From CAZAPG01 sp964486935 (GTDB lineage Bacteria > Chloroflexota > Anaerolineae > 4572-78 > J111), in contig CAZAPG010000049.1 of the NCBI GenBank assembly GCA_964486935.1, forward strand, positions 1 to 59,231: a stretch of DNA of 59,231 nt. The letters are read 5' to 3'. The stretch's first letter is position 1. Each line of letters begins with the position of its first letter. The notes below the pieces were generated by a model. The model was not told where the DNA came from. It saw nothing but the letters and a program-made list of their open reading frames with translations, and ran no database searches. Made by a program: the position numbers and the translations under genes. Of the stretch, positions 51,615 through 59,231 are shown piece by piece.

Positions 51615-52844
51615 ATGTCAAAAATCGTTGCGTTAATCATCGCCATACCAGTTATGATTACAGCGCTGCTAGGGTGCAGCAACGGCCCGCTACTTAGCAA
51701 TGTTAACGTCAATCCCCCAACCATCACCCCCAACGCCGACGGTCTGGACGACGTGACCCGCATCAGCTACCGGCTGAACGGCTCGGCCGACCTGTCTATT
51801 TATTTAATCGACGCCGGCGGCAACCGTCACTACTTTAGAGACAGCCGCCGCCGCTCCGAAGGCGATTATCAGGTAGATTTTAGCGGCGTGGTCAACGGCT
51901 CCATGCTGCCCGATGGCAGCTACACCTGGGTGGTTGAGGCTACTGATGACAGCGGCGAAACAGTCAACCAGAACGGGACGCTGGTCATTCAAAATGCCGA
52001 TACAACCAAACCGGAACTTGAAGGCTTCAGCGTTTACCCCCAAATTTTTACGCCCAACCAGGACGGCATCGACGACCGGGTAGACATCAATTACTACCTG
52101 ACCAAAGAGGCCCAGGTGAGCGTTTACCTGATTGCCCCCGGCGGCCAAACCCGTTACCCCATTGCCGAAGTAGAGCGCGATATTGAGCCGGGGCAACCCG
52201 GTTTCCACACTTACGATTATGAAGGCGGTGTTGACCTGGGCGCAGAGCCTCCACCCGATGGCGAATATATTGTTTACGCCGAGGCCGTTGACCGCGTGGG
52301 CAACCGCACCGTTGTTACCAGCACCCTCACCATTGCCGAAGGCGGCGTGCCCCGCGCCGATATCGTCTCGGCCAGCGTTGATTTTTACAACCCGGCCACC
52401 GGCGATCAAGTGGTGCCGCTGGGCGGCACGCTGGCCTTTACCCTGACCGTCGAGAATTTTGGCACCGTGCCTATCCGCACCACCGGCCCCGGCAGCGGCG
52501 AGCATTACCGCACCGACGAAAATTTTAACACCAAGGGATACGCCGAGTCATCCGGGGCCTGGCGGGTCGGCATAGATTTTGAAGGCAACCCCAGCTACGC
52601 CTACCCCTATCGCTGGGCCGTGGGCAATCTGGATGCGCTGGAACAGCGAGTTATCAACGGCAACACCGAGTACTTTCTTATGCCGGGCCGGCGGGCCGTT
52701 GTTACCGGCTCTATCCAGATTATGGACGTACCCATTGGCAACACCGACCGGGTGACATTTTGGGCCGGCCTGATTCACGAACACGTGCGCATCGACGTTT
52801 TTAACGACCATGTTGACCCCCAACCCATCGTGATTGGTTTCTGA
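51615..52844 (+). CDS. Lipoprotein with FlgD Ig-like domains
   Basis: The 409-residue protein has a lipoprotein signal with lipobox ALLGC (about residue 21). Two FlgD Ig-like repeats follow: NPPTITPNADGLDDVTRISYRLNGSADLSIYLIDAGG and PQIFTPNQDGIDDRVDINYYLTKEAQVSVYLIAPGG, each followed by a DGxYxWVVEA or DGEYIVYAEA strand. The C-terminal 140 residues (TLAFTLTVENFGTVPIRTTGPGSGEHY) form another beta domain. It should be anchored outside the membrane. GT2 genes follow directly, and the two may serve one surface structure. Confidence 0.82.
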   Translation: MSKIVALIIAIPVMITALLGCSNGPLLSNVNVNPPTITPNADGLDDVTRISYRLNGSADLSIYLIDAGGNRHYFRDSRRRSEGDYQVDFSGVVNGSMLPDGSYTWVVEATDDSGETVNQNGTLVIQNADTTKPELEGFSVYPQIFTPNQDGIDDRVDINYYLTKEAQVSVYLIAPGGQTRYPIAEVERDIEPGQPGFHTYDYEGGVDLGAEPPPDGEYIVYAEAVDRVGNRTVVTSTLTIAEGGVPRADIVSASVDFYNPATGDQVVPLGGTLAFTLTVENFGTVPIRTTGPGSGEHYRTDENFNTKGYAESSGAWRVGIDFEGNPSYAYPYRWAVGNLDALEQRVINGNTEYFLMPGRRAVVTGSIQIMDVPIGNTDRVTFWAGLIHEHVRIDVFNDHVDPQPIVIGF

Positions 52845-52850
52845 GCGCCT

Positions 52851-53837
52851 ATGACCGGGCTGGCCGTGATTATTGTAAGCTGGAACGTACGCGACCTGCT
52901 GGCCGATTGCCTGCGCAGCGTTCAGGCCGACCTGTCGCGCAGCGGCCTGGCGGGCCAGATTTGGGTGGTTGATAACGCCTCAACCGATGGCACGGTCGAG
53001 ATGCTGCGGCGCAATTTCCCCAACGCGCGGGTAATTGCCAGCGCCCAAAATTTGGGCTTTGCCGGGGGCAACAACGCCGCGCTGCGGGCCATCGGTTTTG
53101 GCGAGGCCGGGCGCACCCCCAACGTACCGACAAATTCTCTGCCGGAGGCCGCGCTGCTGCTCAACCCCGATACCATTGTTCACCCGCAGGCGTTAGAGTC
53201 TCTGCTAAATTTTTTGCGACACACCTCCCAGGCCGCCATTGCCGGCGCCCGGCTGCTTTACGGCGATGGCTCTTTTCAGCACAGCGCCTTTGGCTTTCCG
53301 GGGCTGGGGCAATTAGCCATTGAACTGTTACCGCTGCCGGGGCGGCTGGTAGAGTCGGGCTGGAATGGACGCTATCCCCGCACCCTGTATTACGGAGACC
53401 GGCCGTTTGAAATTGAGCATCCCTTAGGGGCGGCCATGTGCGTGCGGCGCGAGGCCATTGAGCAGGTGGGCTTGCTGGACGAGGGCTACCATATGTACGT
53501 AGAGGAAATCGACTGGAGCAAGCGCATGGCCGGGCAGGGCTGGAAAGCCTACTGCGTGCCCGGCGCGGTTATTACCCATTTGGGCGGGCAAAGCACCGGG
53601 CAAATCACAGCGAGCAGCTTTATCAATTTGTGGACCAGCCGCTACCGGTTCTACGGTAAGCATTACCACCCGCTTAAAGTGTGGCTGGCGGCTCAAATTG
53701 TCAAACTGGGGATGCGTCGTAAAGCCAGGTTAGACAGGCAAGCCGCCACGCAGGGCCAACTACCGGCAGCCGAACTGGCCGGGCGGCTAAAGCTTTACCG
53801 GCAGGTTGTCGATATCTGGCAAGGGGCAAAGGGATGA
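52851..53837 (+). CDS. Family 2 glycosyltransferase (WbbL/rhamnosyltransferase-like)
   Basis: The 328-residue protein has a GT-A fold start (VIIVSWNVRDLLADCLRSV, VVDNASTDGTVEML), the donor-binding loop NLGFAGGNNAAL, an 'LLLNPDT' motif with the metal-binding Asp, and the acceptor loop GLLDEGYHMYVEEIDWSKRM. This pattern is typical of rhamnosyltransferases and related GT2 enzymes that use nucleotide sugars in the cytoplasm. It begins six bases after the lipoprotein gene and overlaps the next GT2 gene by four bases. Confidence 0.85.
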   Translation: MTGLAVIIVSWNVRDLLADCLRSVQADLSRSGLAGQIWVVDNASTDGTVEMLRRNFPNARVIASAQNLGFAGGNNAALRAIGFGEAGRTPNVPTNSLPEAALLLNPDTIVHPQALESLLNFLRHTSQAAIAGARLLYGDGSFQHSAFGFPGLGQLAIELLPLPGRLVESGWNGRYPRTLYYGDRPFEIEHPLGAAMCVRREAIEQVGLLDEGYHMYVEEIDWSKRMAGQGWKAYCVPGAVITHLGGQSTGQITASSFINLWTSRYRFYGKHYHPLKVWLAAQIVKLGMRRKARLDRQAATQGQLPAAELAGRLKLYRQVVDIWQGAKG

Positions 53838-54598
53838 CCAGAATTATTGCCGCCATTTTAACCAAAAACGAGGCGCGTCACATTGGCGATTGCATTAAAA
53901 GCGTGCAGTGGGCCGATGAGGTAACAATTGAAGACTCCTACAGCGATGACGGCACGGTAGAGATTGCCCGGCAGTTGGGGGCCAGGGTTTTGCAAAGCGA
54001 ATTTGTAAATTTTGCCGTGGCGCGAAATACGGCCCTGCAAAACGCCAAATTGCTGGGCGGAGACTGGATTTTTTTTGTGGATGCGGATGAGCGCGTTACC
54101 CCGGAACTGGCGCAAGAAATCCGGCAGGCCATCCGCCAAGATAAGCCGGTGGGTTGGTGGGCGCCGCGCTACAACATTATGTGGGGACACACTATGAGAG
54201 GCGGCGGCTGGTACCCGGATTACCAGCTTCGGTTGATGAAAATTGAAGCCGCCCACTACAACCCCGAAAGAGAAGTCCACGAGACGGTCATCCTCAACGG
54301 CGAGCCGGGCTATTTAAAGGAGCATCTTATTCATTACAATTACGACTCGCTGGCCCAGTTCAAACGCAAGCAAAATCGCTATATTGATTTTGAGGCCAAA
54401 ATTCTAAAAGACAAGGGCATCCGGGCCAAACCCTGGACTTACCTGACCATGCCTGCGAGGGAGTTCAAACGGCGCTATTTTACGCTGGGGGGGTACAAAG
54501 ATGGTTGGGTGGGGTTGCAGGTATGCAGCCTGATGAGCTGGTACATGTTTTTGACATACACCCGCCTGCGCCAGCTTTACGCCACGCAAGAAAAATAG
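53834..54598 (+). CDS. Family 2 glycosyltransferase (WaaE/KdtX-like)
   Basis: The 254-residue protein begins IAAILTKNEARHIGDCIKSVQWADEV, with DSYSDDGTVEIA and FFVDADERVTPEL holding the DxD-type metal site. The later part HYNPEREVHETV is typical of WaaE/KdtX-like transferases. It overlaps the previous GT2 gene (ATGA) and is the last gene of the cluster. The substrate is unknown; a surface polysaccharide or lipid-linked glycan is likely. Confidence 0.85.
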   Translation: MTRIIAAILTKNEARHIGDCIKSVQWADEVTIEDSYSDDGTVEIARQLGARVLQSEFVNFAVARNTALQNAKLLGGDWIFFVDADERVTPELAQEIRQAIRQDKPVGWWAPRYNIMWGHTMRGGGWYPDYQLRLMKIEAAHYNPEREVHETVILNGEPGYLKEHLIHYNYDSLAQFKRKQNRYIDFEAKILKDKGIRAKPWTYLTMPAREFKRRYFTLGGYKDGWVGLQVCSLMSWYMFLTYTRLRQLYATQEK

Positions 54599-54605
54599 AA
54601 CACTT

Positions 54606-55271
54606 CTAACAAGTTAAACTCTGGCACAATCTTTTGGCTACCTGGCCACACAGCTCTTGCATGTAGCTGGCGGCGGGGCAGGCCAGGCTCATATCTAACA
54701 CATAGTAGGTTTCCCCCGCAATTTCCACTGCCATGCCCACCCGCCCATAGGGGTTGGTGATAATCCGCACGCTAAATTGCAGGTCGCCATGCCGGTAACT
54801 GTGGGCCGGGGATGACACTTTAACCCAGGCGTCCATCCAATCCTGATAAGCATTGGCAAAGCTAAATTCTTGCCGCACCTGGGCCATATTGCAGCGATGC
54901 TGAAGCGCCAGCTTTAGCAGTTGACTGGCGGCAGAAGAGAGAACATCGTAAAAGCCGGATACGGCAAAATCAATTTCAACATCGCGCAGGCCAACCCGGG
55001 TGTTGGCGGCCGCCAACTCTCGATGAAAAAAATCTTTCAGTTGCTGCGCAACGGCTTCAAGAGCGGGCAGCGGTATTTGGGTTGGCACGGCCTGGAGCAC
55101 TTGCCGGCGCACCTCAACCAGGGCCGGTCCTGCGCCCTCTATGGAACCCAGGCCCTCCCACTGTTTTGGCTCAAAGTATGCTACCCCAAAAGTTTCGGGC
55201 AAATTCCACTGCGCCCTGAAAGATTGCAGGGGGATAAAGCTGCGGTTTTGATGATTGACTGTCAGTTCCAT
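54606..55271 (-). CDS. Unrecognised 221-residue protein
   Basis: I do not recognise this gene. It encodes 221 residues of mixed helix and strand, has no signal peptide and no membrane helix, and has four Cys residues, three of them near the C-terminus. Segments such as VAVQ-like AQQLKDFFHRELAAANTRVGLRDVEIDF and RVGMAVEIAGETYYVLDMSLACP suggest a folded cytoplasmic protein. It is convergent with the GT2 gene and lies upstream of the terminator that follows hpf. The start ATG at 55271 has only a weak AGAGAT upstream. Confidence 0.6.
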   Translation of the reverse strand: MELTVNHQNRSFIPLQSFRAQWNLPETFGVAYFEPKQWEGLGSIEGAGPALVEVRRQVLQAVPTQIPLPALEAVAQQLKDFFHRELAAANTRVGLRDVEIDFAVSGFYDVLSSAASQLLKLALQHRCNMAQVRQEFSFANAYQDWMDAWVKVSSPAHSYRHGDLQFSVRIITNPYGRVGMAVEIAGETYYVLDMSLACPAASYMQELCGQVAKRLCQSLTC

Positions 55272-55323
55272 AATTTATCTCTGAGTGGCCGGCGGCGCGG
55301 CGAGGCCGCTCATCAGCCGGTTG

Positions 55324-55359
55324 CAAAAAAATAGGCGAGGACATTATAATCCCCGCCTA
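55324..55359 (-). terminator. Intrinsic terminator after hpf
   Basis: On the minus strand TAGGCGGGGA pairs with TCCTCGCCTA (10 bp, one G-U pair) around TTATAATG and is followed by seven T. It lies about 20 bases after the hpf stop. Confidence 0.8.
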
Positions 55360-55378
55360 CTTCTAACAGGCACAGTGT

Positions 55379-55954
55379 TTAGGCAACTTCAGGGTCTAGC
55401 AGGCCATAATTATTATCGGCGCGCCGGTAAACCACATTAATCCGGCCAAGGTTGGCATTGTAGAATACAAAAAAGTTGTGGCCCAGCAGCTCCATTTGCT
55501 CTACGGCCTCCTCGTCGGTCATCGGGTTAATCATAAACCGTTTGACCCGCACAATCTTGCGGCCTTGCTCTTCGGCAATGGCAGCCAGCACTTCTTGCTC
55601 CAGGGCGGGTAGTTCTTCTACAGTTTGGCGCTGCTTGTTGGTGTTACCGTGCCAGCGGTCAATACGTTTGCCCTTGTAACGAACAATTTGCCGGTGAATT
55701 TTATCAACAACCGAGTCAATAGAGGCGTAGATAGCCTCAGAGCGGTCTTCGGCCCGCAGAATGGTGCCGTTGGTTCTGAGAGTTACCTGCACTACGTTTC
55801 TGTCTTTGGCGCTTTTGGTTTTTTCTTGCGTAATTTCAATCCGGGCTTCGTCTATATCTGGCAGGTAGCGGTCCAGTTTGCCTATCTTTTTTTCTACATA
55901 GTTTCTAATGCGGTCTGATATGACAAAATTTTTTCCTTTGAGTACGAGTTGCAT
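55379..55954 (-). CDS. hpf: Ribosome hibernation promoting factor, long form
   Basis: The 191-residue protein has the N-terminal HPF/YfiA domain (MQLVLKGKNFVISDRIRNYVEKKIGKLDRYLP, later AIYASIDSVVDKIHRQIVRYKGK) that blocks the decoding site, a linker, and the C-terminal long-form domain (VRVKRFMINPMTDEEAVEQMELLGHNFFVFYN) that dimerises to pair 70S ribosomes. The length fits the long HPF of non-enteric bacteria. It follows comFC after 32 bases with AAAGGA upstream, so they share an operon, and ends at a strong terminator. Confidence 0.93.
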   Translation of the reverse strand: MQLVLKGKNFVISDRIRNYVEKKIGKLDRYLPDIDEARIEITQEKTKSAKDRNVVQVTLRTNGTILRAEDRSEAIYASIDSVVDKIHRQIVRYKGKRIDRWHGNTNKQRQTVEELPALEQEVLAAIAEEQGRKIVRVKRFMINPMTDEEAVEQMELLGHNFFVFYNANLGRINVVYRRADNNYGLLDPEVA

Positions 55955-55986
55955 TTTTCACAATCCTTTCGTGAAGAATTTTTTTA

Positions 55987-56691
55987 TTAGCGAGCCTTGG
56001 CCAGGGTAAGTCCCCAAACAGAAACCGCCCCGGCCGATTTAAGGGCCGCCGCGCAAGAGTCCAGGGTGGAGCCGGTTGTGCAGACATCGTCAATTAATAA
56101 AACGCGCTGATGGGTTAATTGCTTGCCTTGACAGGCAAAAGCGCCATTTACGTTTTGCCGGCGCTCCTCTACGCCCAGGGTCATCTGGGTGCGGGTTTTT
56201 CTAATCCGGCGTGTTATTTTGGTGTTTACGGGTATTTTCAGCGCATCACCAAGTTTATGGGCCAGCAGTTCGCTCTGGTTGTAGCCTCGTTCTTTTACTC
56301 TGGAGTTGTGCAATGGAACCGGAATGATAACATCGGCTTGTAGCTGATAATACCGATAGGTATTGGCCAAAATATCTGCCAGTTCTTGGGCAATTGCTTT
56401 ATGATTGCGATACTTTAGGGCGTGAATAGCGGTTCTTAAGGGATTGTCCTCAAAGTAGGCGGCTGACCTGATACCATCAATATATTGTAGTGAATGATTA
56501 TCACATTGTCTACAAAAGGAAGAGGAGACAGGCGTTCCACAGTAGTTGCAAACAGTGGTGGTGATAAAAGGGATAGAGTTATAACAAGTTTGGCACAACC
56601 AACTATCTGAGGTTTGGCAATGAACACAGCTTTGGGGGAAAAGAAGATCAAACAGAGTTTGGCTAGACTTTTGCAGCAGAGTACCCAACAC
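55987..56691 (-). CDS. comFC: ComF-family phosphoribosyltransferase-like protein
   Basis: The 234-residue protein has the ComFC N-terminal zinc fingers (CVHCQTSDSWLCQTC and CNYCGTPVSSSFCRQC) and a phosphoribosyltransferase fold with the PRPP motif VLLIDDVCTTGSTL near the C-terminus. DVIIPVPLHNSRVKERGYNQSELLAHKL matches the family. ComFC is needed for DNA uptake in competent bacteria. The start is GTG at 56691, without a strong Shine-Dalgarno. It lies in the operon with hpf; the Tad genes upstream suggest a link to surface pili, though no other competence gene is in the window. Confidence 0.85.
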   Translation of the reverse strand: MLGTLLQKSSQTLFDLLFPQSCVHCQTSDSWLCQTCYNSIPFITTTVCNYCGTPVSSSFCRQCDNHSLQYIDGIRSAAYFEDNPLRTAIHALKYRNHKAIAQELADILANTYRYYQLQADVIIPVPLHNSRVKERGYNQSELLAHKLGDALKIPVNTKITRRIRKTRTQMTLGVEERRQNVNGAFACQGKQLTHQRVLLIDDVCTTGSTLDSCAAALKSAGAVSVWGLTLAKAR

Positions 56692-56730
56692 TGATGATCA
56701 CACCTTTGTGATGATAATTCGGCGCCCCAA

Positions 56731-57075
56731 TTAATGCTCAAAAATTAATTGGTGGCCTACCGCGGTAGCCGTTTTATTGATGGTTCCTGCCGGTAATTCC
56801 AATACGTAAGCGCATTGTTTAACAAACGGGCCTAGCCGATAGGGAACCATATTGGAGTCAACCCGAATGACCTGGTAGTTGCTATTTACATACACCACAT
56901 CTATGGTAAAAGTCATAAATAAGGTGTGGATGCTTTTTTCGCCAACTAAAACTAACCCTTCGCCTTGTTTGAGAGGCGATGAGCCTAGCAACCCCCGCAA
57001 CCGTAGCCAAAACGTGTTCGCCAAACGCCCTTGGGTAATGAGCGCCACGCCCTGGGTTTGGTTGATAACGCGCAC
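56731..57075 (-). CDS. DUF192 family protein
   Basis: The 114-residue protein matches DUF192: TFWLRLRGLLGSSPLKQGEGLVLV, then IHTLFMTFTIDVVYVN, VPYRLGPFVKQCAYVLELPAGTI. It has no signal peptide in the chosen frame (GTG at 57075). DUF192 proteins of unknown function often stand next to Tad or pilin genes. It follows tadC by six bases and precedes comFC, so it is probably part of the same transcript. Confidence 0.83.
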   Translation of the reverse strand: MRVINQTQGVALITQGRLANTFWLRLRGLLGSSPLKQGEGLVLVGEKSIHTLFMTFTIDVVYVNSNYQVIRVDSNMVPYRLGPFVKQCAYVLELPAGTINKTATAVGHQLIFEH

Positions 57076-57081
57076 GCGCGA

Positions 57082-58023
57082 TTAAAACCCAAAGCCTGGA
57101 GTTTCCATAATAACCAATATTGCCGGTCCCAGCAAAATAATAAACAGGGCGGGAAAGATCAAGAACACCATTGGGAAAAGCATTTTAATCGGCGCTTTGT
57201 TAGCCATTTCTTCGGCGCGCTGCCGGCGTTTGGTACGCATTTGCTCAGATTGAACTCGCAGAATTTTGGCAATACTTACGCCTAACTGCTCGGCCTGAAT
57301 AATGGCTGCCACAAATGTGGTCACATCGGGAACGCCCATGGTGGCTTCCATATTTTTCAGGGCTTCGCGGCGGGTAACGCCCAGGCGCATTTCGTGGGTT
57401 ACTTTGGCAAAGCCTTTGCTCAGTTCATTATCCCATTTTTCGGCCACTTTTTGCAGAGCGCCATCAAAGCCCATGCCGGCTTCAACGGTAATTGTCAACA
57501 AATCCAGGGCGTCGGGCAGGGTTTTGATGATTTCGCCCTGTCGCCTTCTAATTTTGGAGCGCAGCCAGAAAATCGGCACCATAAAACCAACCAGGGCGGC
57601 AATCAGGGCTACGGCTACGGCAATTAAGAAACCCTGTGATATTGACGTTACCAAAAACAACAGCAACGCCAGCACGCCCGCCACTACAATACGCAAACCA
57701 AAAAACTCGGTGGGTCCCCAGTTGTAGGGCTTACCGGCCAGTTGTAGCTGCAATTCGGCTGCCTGTTTGGATTTAGAGGGCGATAGTTTGCTAAAGCCTT
57801 TTGAAACAGTAACCAGCATAGGGCGAATGACCCGTTGGCTAAATGGCTGAGAAAGCTCAATTTCTTCAAGGGTAAGCGCTTGACCGGTTCTGCTGGCGTA
57901 CTCCTCCAAACGGTCCATAATATCGCCAGAGCCGGCTGTGGAGTTTAAGCCTACTCTGACCAGCACCACTGTGCCCGCAATTCCCAGTATCACTATTAGG
58001 GAAACAATAATTATTGTAACCAC
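57082..58023 (-). CDS. tadC: Tad pilus assembly membrane protein TadC
   Basis: The 313-residue protein has a T2SS F domain (LPDALDLLTITVEAGMGFDGALQKVAEKW and LGVTRREALKNMEATMGVPDVTTFVAAIIQAEQLGVSIAKILRVQSEQMRTKRRQRAEE) and about four membrane helices. TadC and TadB together form the inner-membrane platform of the Tad pilus machine. The GTG at 58023 has AGGAG seven bases upstream and avoids a 35-base overlap with tadB that the ATG at 58098 would create. Confidence 0.9.
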   Translation of the reverse strand: MVTIIIVSLIVILGIAGTVVLVRVGLNSTAGSGDIMDRLEEYASRTGQALTLEEIELSQPFSQRVIRPMLVTVSKGFSKLSPSKSKQAAELQLQLAGKPYNWGPTEFFGLRIVVAGVLALLLFLVTSISQGFLIAVAVALIAALVGFMVPIFWLRSKIRRRQGEIIKTLPDALDLLTITVEAGMGFDGALQKVAEKWDNELSKGFAKVTHEMRLGVTRREALKNMEATMGVPDVTTFVAAIIQAEQLGVSIAKILRVQSEQMRTKRRQRAEEMANKAPIKMLFPMVFLIFPALFIILLGPAILVIMETPGFGF

Positions 58024-58063
58024 TTGATTTCTCCTATCCCTATCCTCAGAAATTGAGCCGGTT

Positions 58064-59077
58064 CTAAACTTCGATGTCGATGATTTTCTGGATTGCAAAA
58101 AATCCTGTGGCTATACCTAACAAGGCCACCCCCACCATAATCCAGCCACAGGGTTGCGAGCAGATAGTGGGATCCATTCCTCTACTCTCGCAAGAAAAAA
58201 TCATCCGCCCAATATATTCCTGATTCATAGCGTACAGCAGCAGCCCTAAAACAATCGGCAAACCAGAGATAACATATCCCGATAATTGTCCCTGAGCGGT
58301 TAATACTTGAATTTCGCCCTTAATCCGCACCCGTTCTCTAATCACAAAACCGATGATTTCCAATATTTCCGACAGATTACCCCCAACCTCTTGCTGCACA
58401 CCAATAGCCGTAACCATCAGGTCAAGGTCGTCGCTGGGAACGCGTCGCAATAAATTATTAAAGGCTCTATCGCTATCGACCCCCAGGCCAATTTCTCGCA
58501 CCACCCGGCGAAATTCATCGGACATTGGCGGGGGCATTTCCCGGCCAACAGCTTCCATTGCCTGCAACAGCGAATATCCTGCCCGCAAGCCATTTGCCAT
58601 CAGGGTAATGCCATCACCCAATTGATTATTAAAAGCTTTCAGTCTGGCTTTTTGCCGGGTTTTTACAAATATTTTAGGGATAAAATAACCTAAAATCAAC
58701 CCCAGCAGTATCATAATAAAATTGCCCCGGTAAATCAGGGCTGCCAGCGCGCCCACGCCGATGACGGAGATAAGGGTTAAGGCCCAAAATTCGGCCACTG
58801 TTATTTTTAAATCAGCTCTGGCTAACTCTGTTGCCAGGTTCTTGCCTAACCCTCTTTCTTCAATAACATGTTCAAGGCTTTGGGTTAGGGCGGTGGTAGA
58901 GGTTTTAGATTTACCTTTTTCGTCGTCGCCCTCTTCATCTTTAGTTGCGTCAAGACCACCAACAAACTGCCCCAACCGCTGTTGCGTGGCGGTATCGCCC
59001 TGGCGAGAAACAATAACGCCGGCAACAATTACACCGATGGTTAACAGAAACAACGCGCCGACAATTACAATTAACAT
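58064..59077 (-). CDS. tadB: Tad pilus assembly membrane protein TadB
   Basis: The 337-residue protein has an N-terminal helix, then a T2SS F domain (QLGDGITLMANGLRAGYSLLQAMEAVGREMPPPMSDEF, FNNLLRRVPSDDLDLMVTAIGVQQEVGGNLSEILEIIGFVIRERVRIKGEI) and terminal helices, matching TadB. It should sit beside TadC in the inner membrane. The ATG at 59077 has GGAGG nine bases upstream; a TTG at 59083 is too close to it. The gene is in an operon with tadA upstream. Confidence 0.9.
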   Translation of the reverse strand: MLIVIVGALFLLTIGVIVAGVIVSRQGDTATQQRLGQFVGGLDATKDEEGDDEKGKSKTSTTALTQSLEHVIEERGLGKNLATELARADLKITVAEFWALTLISVIGVGALAALIYRGNFIMILLGLILGYFIPKIFVKTRQKARLKAFNNQLGDGITLMANGLRAGYSLLQAMEAVGREMPPPMSDEFRRVVREIGLGVDSDRAFNNLLRRVPSDDLDLMVTAIGVQQEVGGNLSEILEIIGFVIRERVRIKGEIQVLTAQGQLSGYVISGLPIVLGLLLYAMNQEYIGRMIFSCESRGMDPTICSQPCGWIMVGVALLGIATGFFAIQKIIDIEV

Positions 59078-59137
59078 CTGCAAGAACCTCCATTAGCTTA
59101 AACCAACAGGCTCAGCTAATAACAACTTTATTTCTAA

Positions 59138-59231
59138 TTAAAAACGTGTGCCTGCGCCAAAAATATTTGGAGGTAGATGAATACCGGCGGCTTCAATTCG
59201 GTCGTAAAATTTGGGGCGAATGCCGGTTGGT
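59138..59231 (-). CDS. tadA: Tad pilus ATPase TadA/CpaF, C-terminal end
   Basis: Reading the minus strand into the window edge gives the last 30 residues, PTGIRPKFYDRIEAAGIHLPPNIF followed by GAGTRF and a stop. This is the conserved C-terminus of CpaF/TadA pilus ATPases (STGIRPKFLERL-type). Most of the gene lies beyond the window. The 60 bases to tadB hold its Shine-Dalgarno. Confidence 0.85.
   Translation of the reverse strand, partial: PTGIRPKFYDRIEAAGIHLPPNIFGAGTRF

Noticed and set aside
57082..58098. tadC starting at the ATG at 58098
   Set aside because: It would overlap tadB by 35 bases, whereas the GTG at 58023 has a good AGGAG at the right distance.

Overview
The window reads as a chromosomal scaffold from a bacterium of the phylum Chloroflexota, most likely Anaerolineae or a close relative, probably assembled from a metagenome because it carries a 100-N scaffold gap. 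The taxon is inferred from gene types: DUF2079 and many other large GT-C membrane proteins, an ECF sigma factor paired with a DUF5667 protein, cyclase/AAA/TPR giants, a T-box leader on valS, Thr/Pro-rich lipoproteins and dispersed palindromic repeats. No rRNA, tRNA, CRISPR array, transposase or phage module was seen.

Left part (1-9.9 kb): an envelope and redox-stress region. It holds a truncated c-type cytochrome, a SigK/RskA-like pair, and an ECF sigma factor with a small zinc-type (ZAS) anti-sigma factor. Next to that pair are a DUF2892 protein and a membrane-anchored thioredoxin whose first active-site residue is an in-frame TGA followed by a good bacterial SECIS-type hairpin, so it is a candidate selenoprotein. 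Identical -35/-10 elements with 15-base spacing (GTAACY / CGWCTA) precede the ECF sigma gene, the DUF2892-thioredoxin operon and a GT-C membrane protein; a weaker version precedes a third sigma gene. This outlines an autoregulated regulon that resembles the logic of the actinobacterial SigR-RsrA-thioredoxin loop. An Asp/Asn-rich lipoprotein and a DUF11-type secreted protein lie between.

Middle-left part (9.9-24.7 kb): valS behind a complete T-box leader interrupted by repeats, then a DedA-like protein, a C39-like protein, a GT-C transferase, a threonine dehydratase, a GNAT protein, two tandem paralogous lipoproteins, an MFS exporter, two tandem response regulators fused to Roadblock-like domains and a zinc-ribbon membrane protein.

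Middle-right part (24.7-45.2 kb): three very large GT-C or DUF2079 membrane proteins with a cNMP-binding protein, a 1075-residue KAP-type NTPase with nuclease-like and protease-like N-terminal domains, and a 2416-residue secreted protein with a gingipain-type (C25) domain, a 15-base SPSNF repeat containing the gap, and cadherin-like repeats.

Right part (45.2-59.2 kb): a double-cyclase/AAA/TPR protein, a DUF3307 protein, a fourth GT-C transferase of this type, a FlgD-Ig lipoprotein, two GT2 transferases, an unknown gene, hpf, comFC, DUF192, and the 3' part of a Tad pilus operon (tadA end, tadB, tadC).

Taken together the window is rich in surface glycosylation, envelope proteins and signalling. 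Dispersed palindromes and heptamer-like AT-rich tracts sit between genes and also inside the membrane-protein genes, where they appear as in-frame loop insertions.
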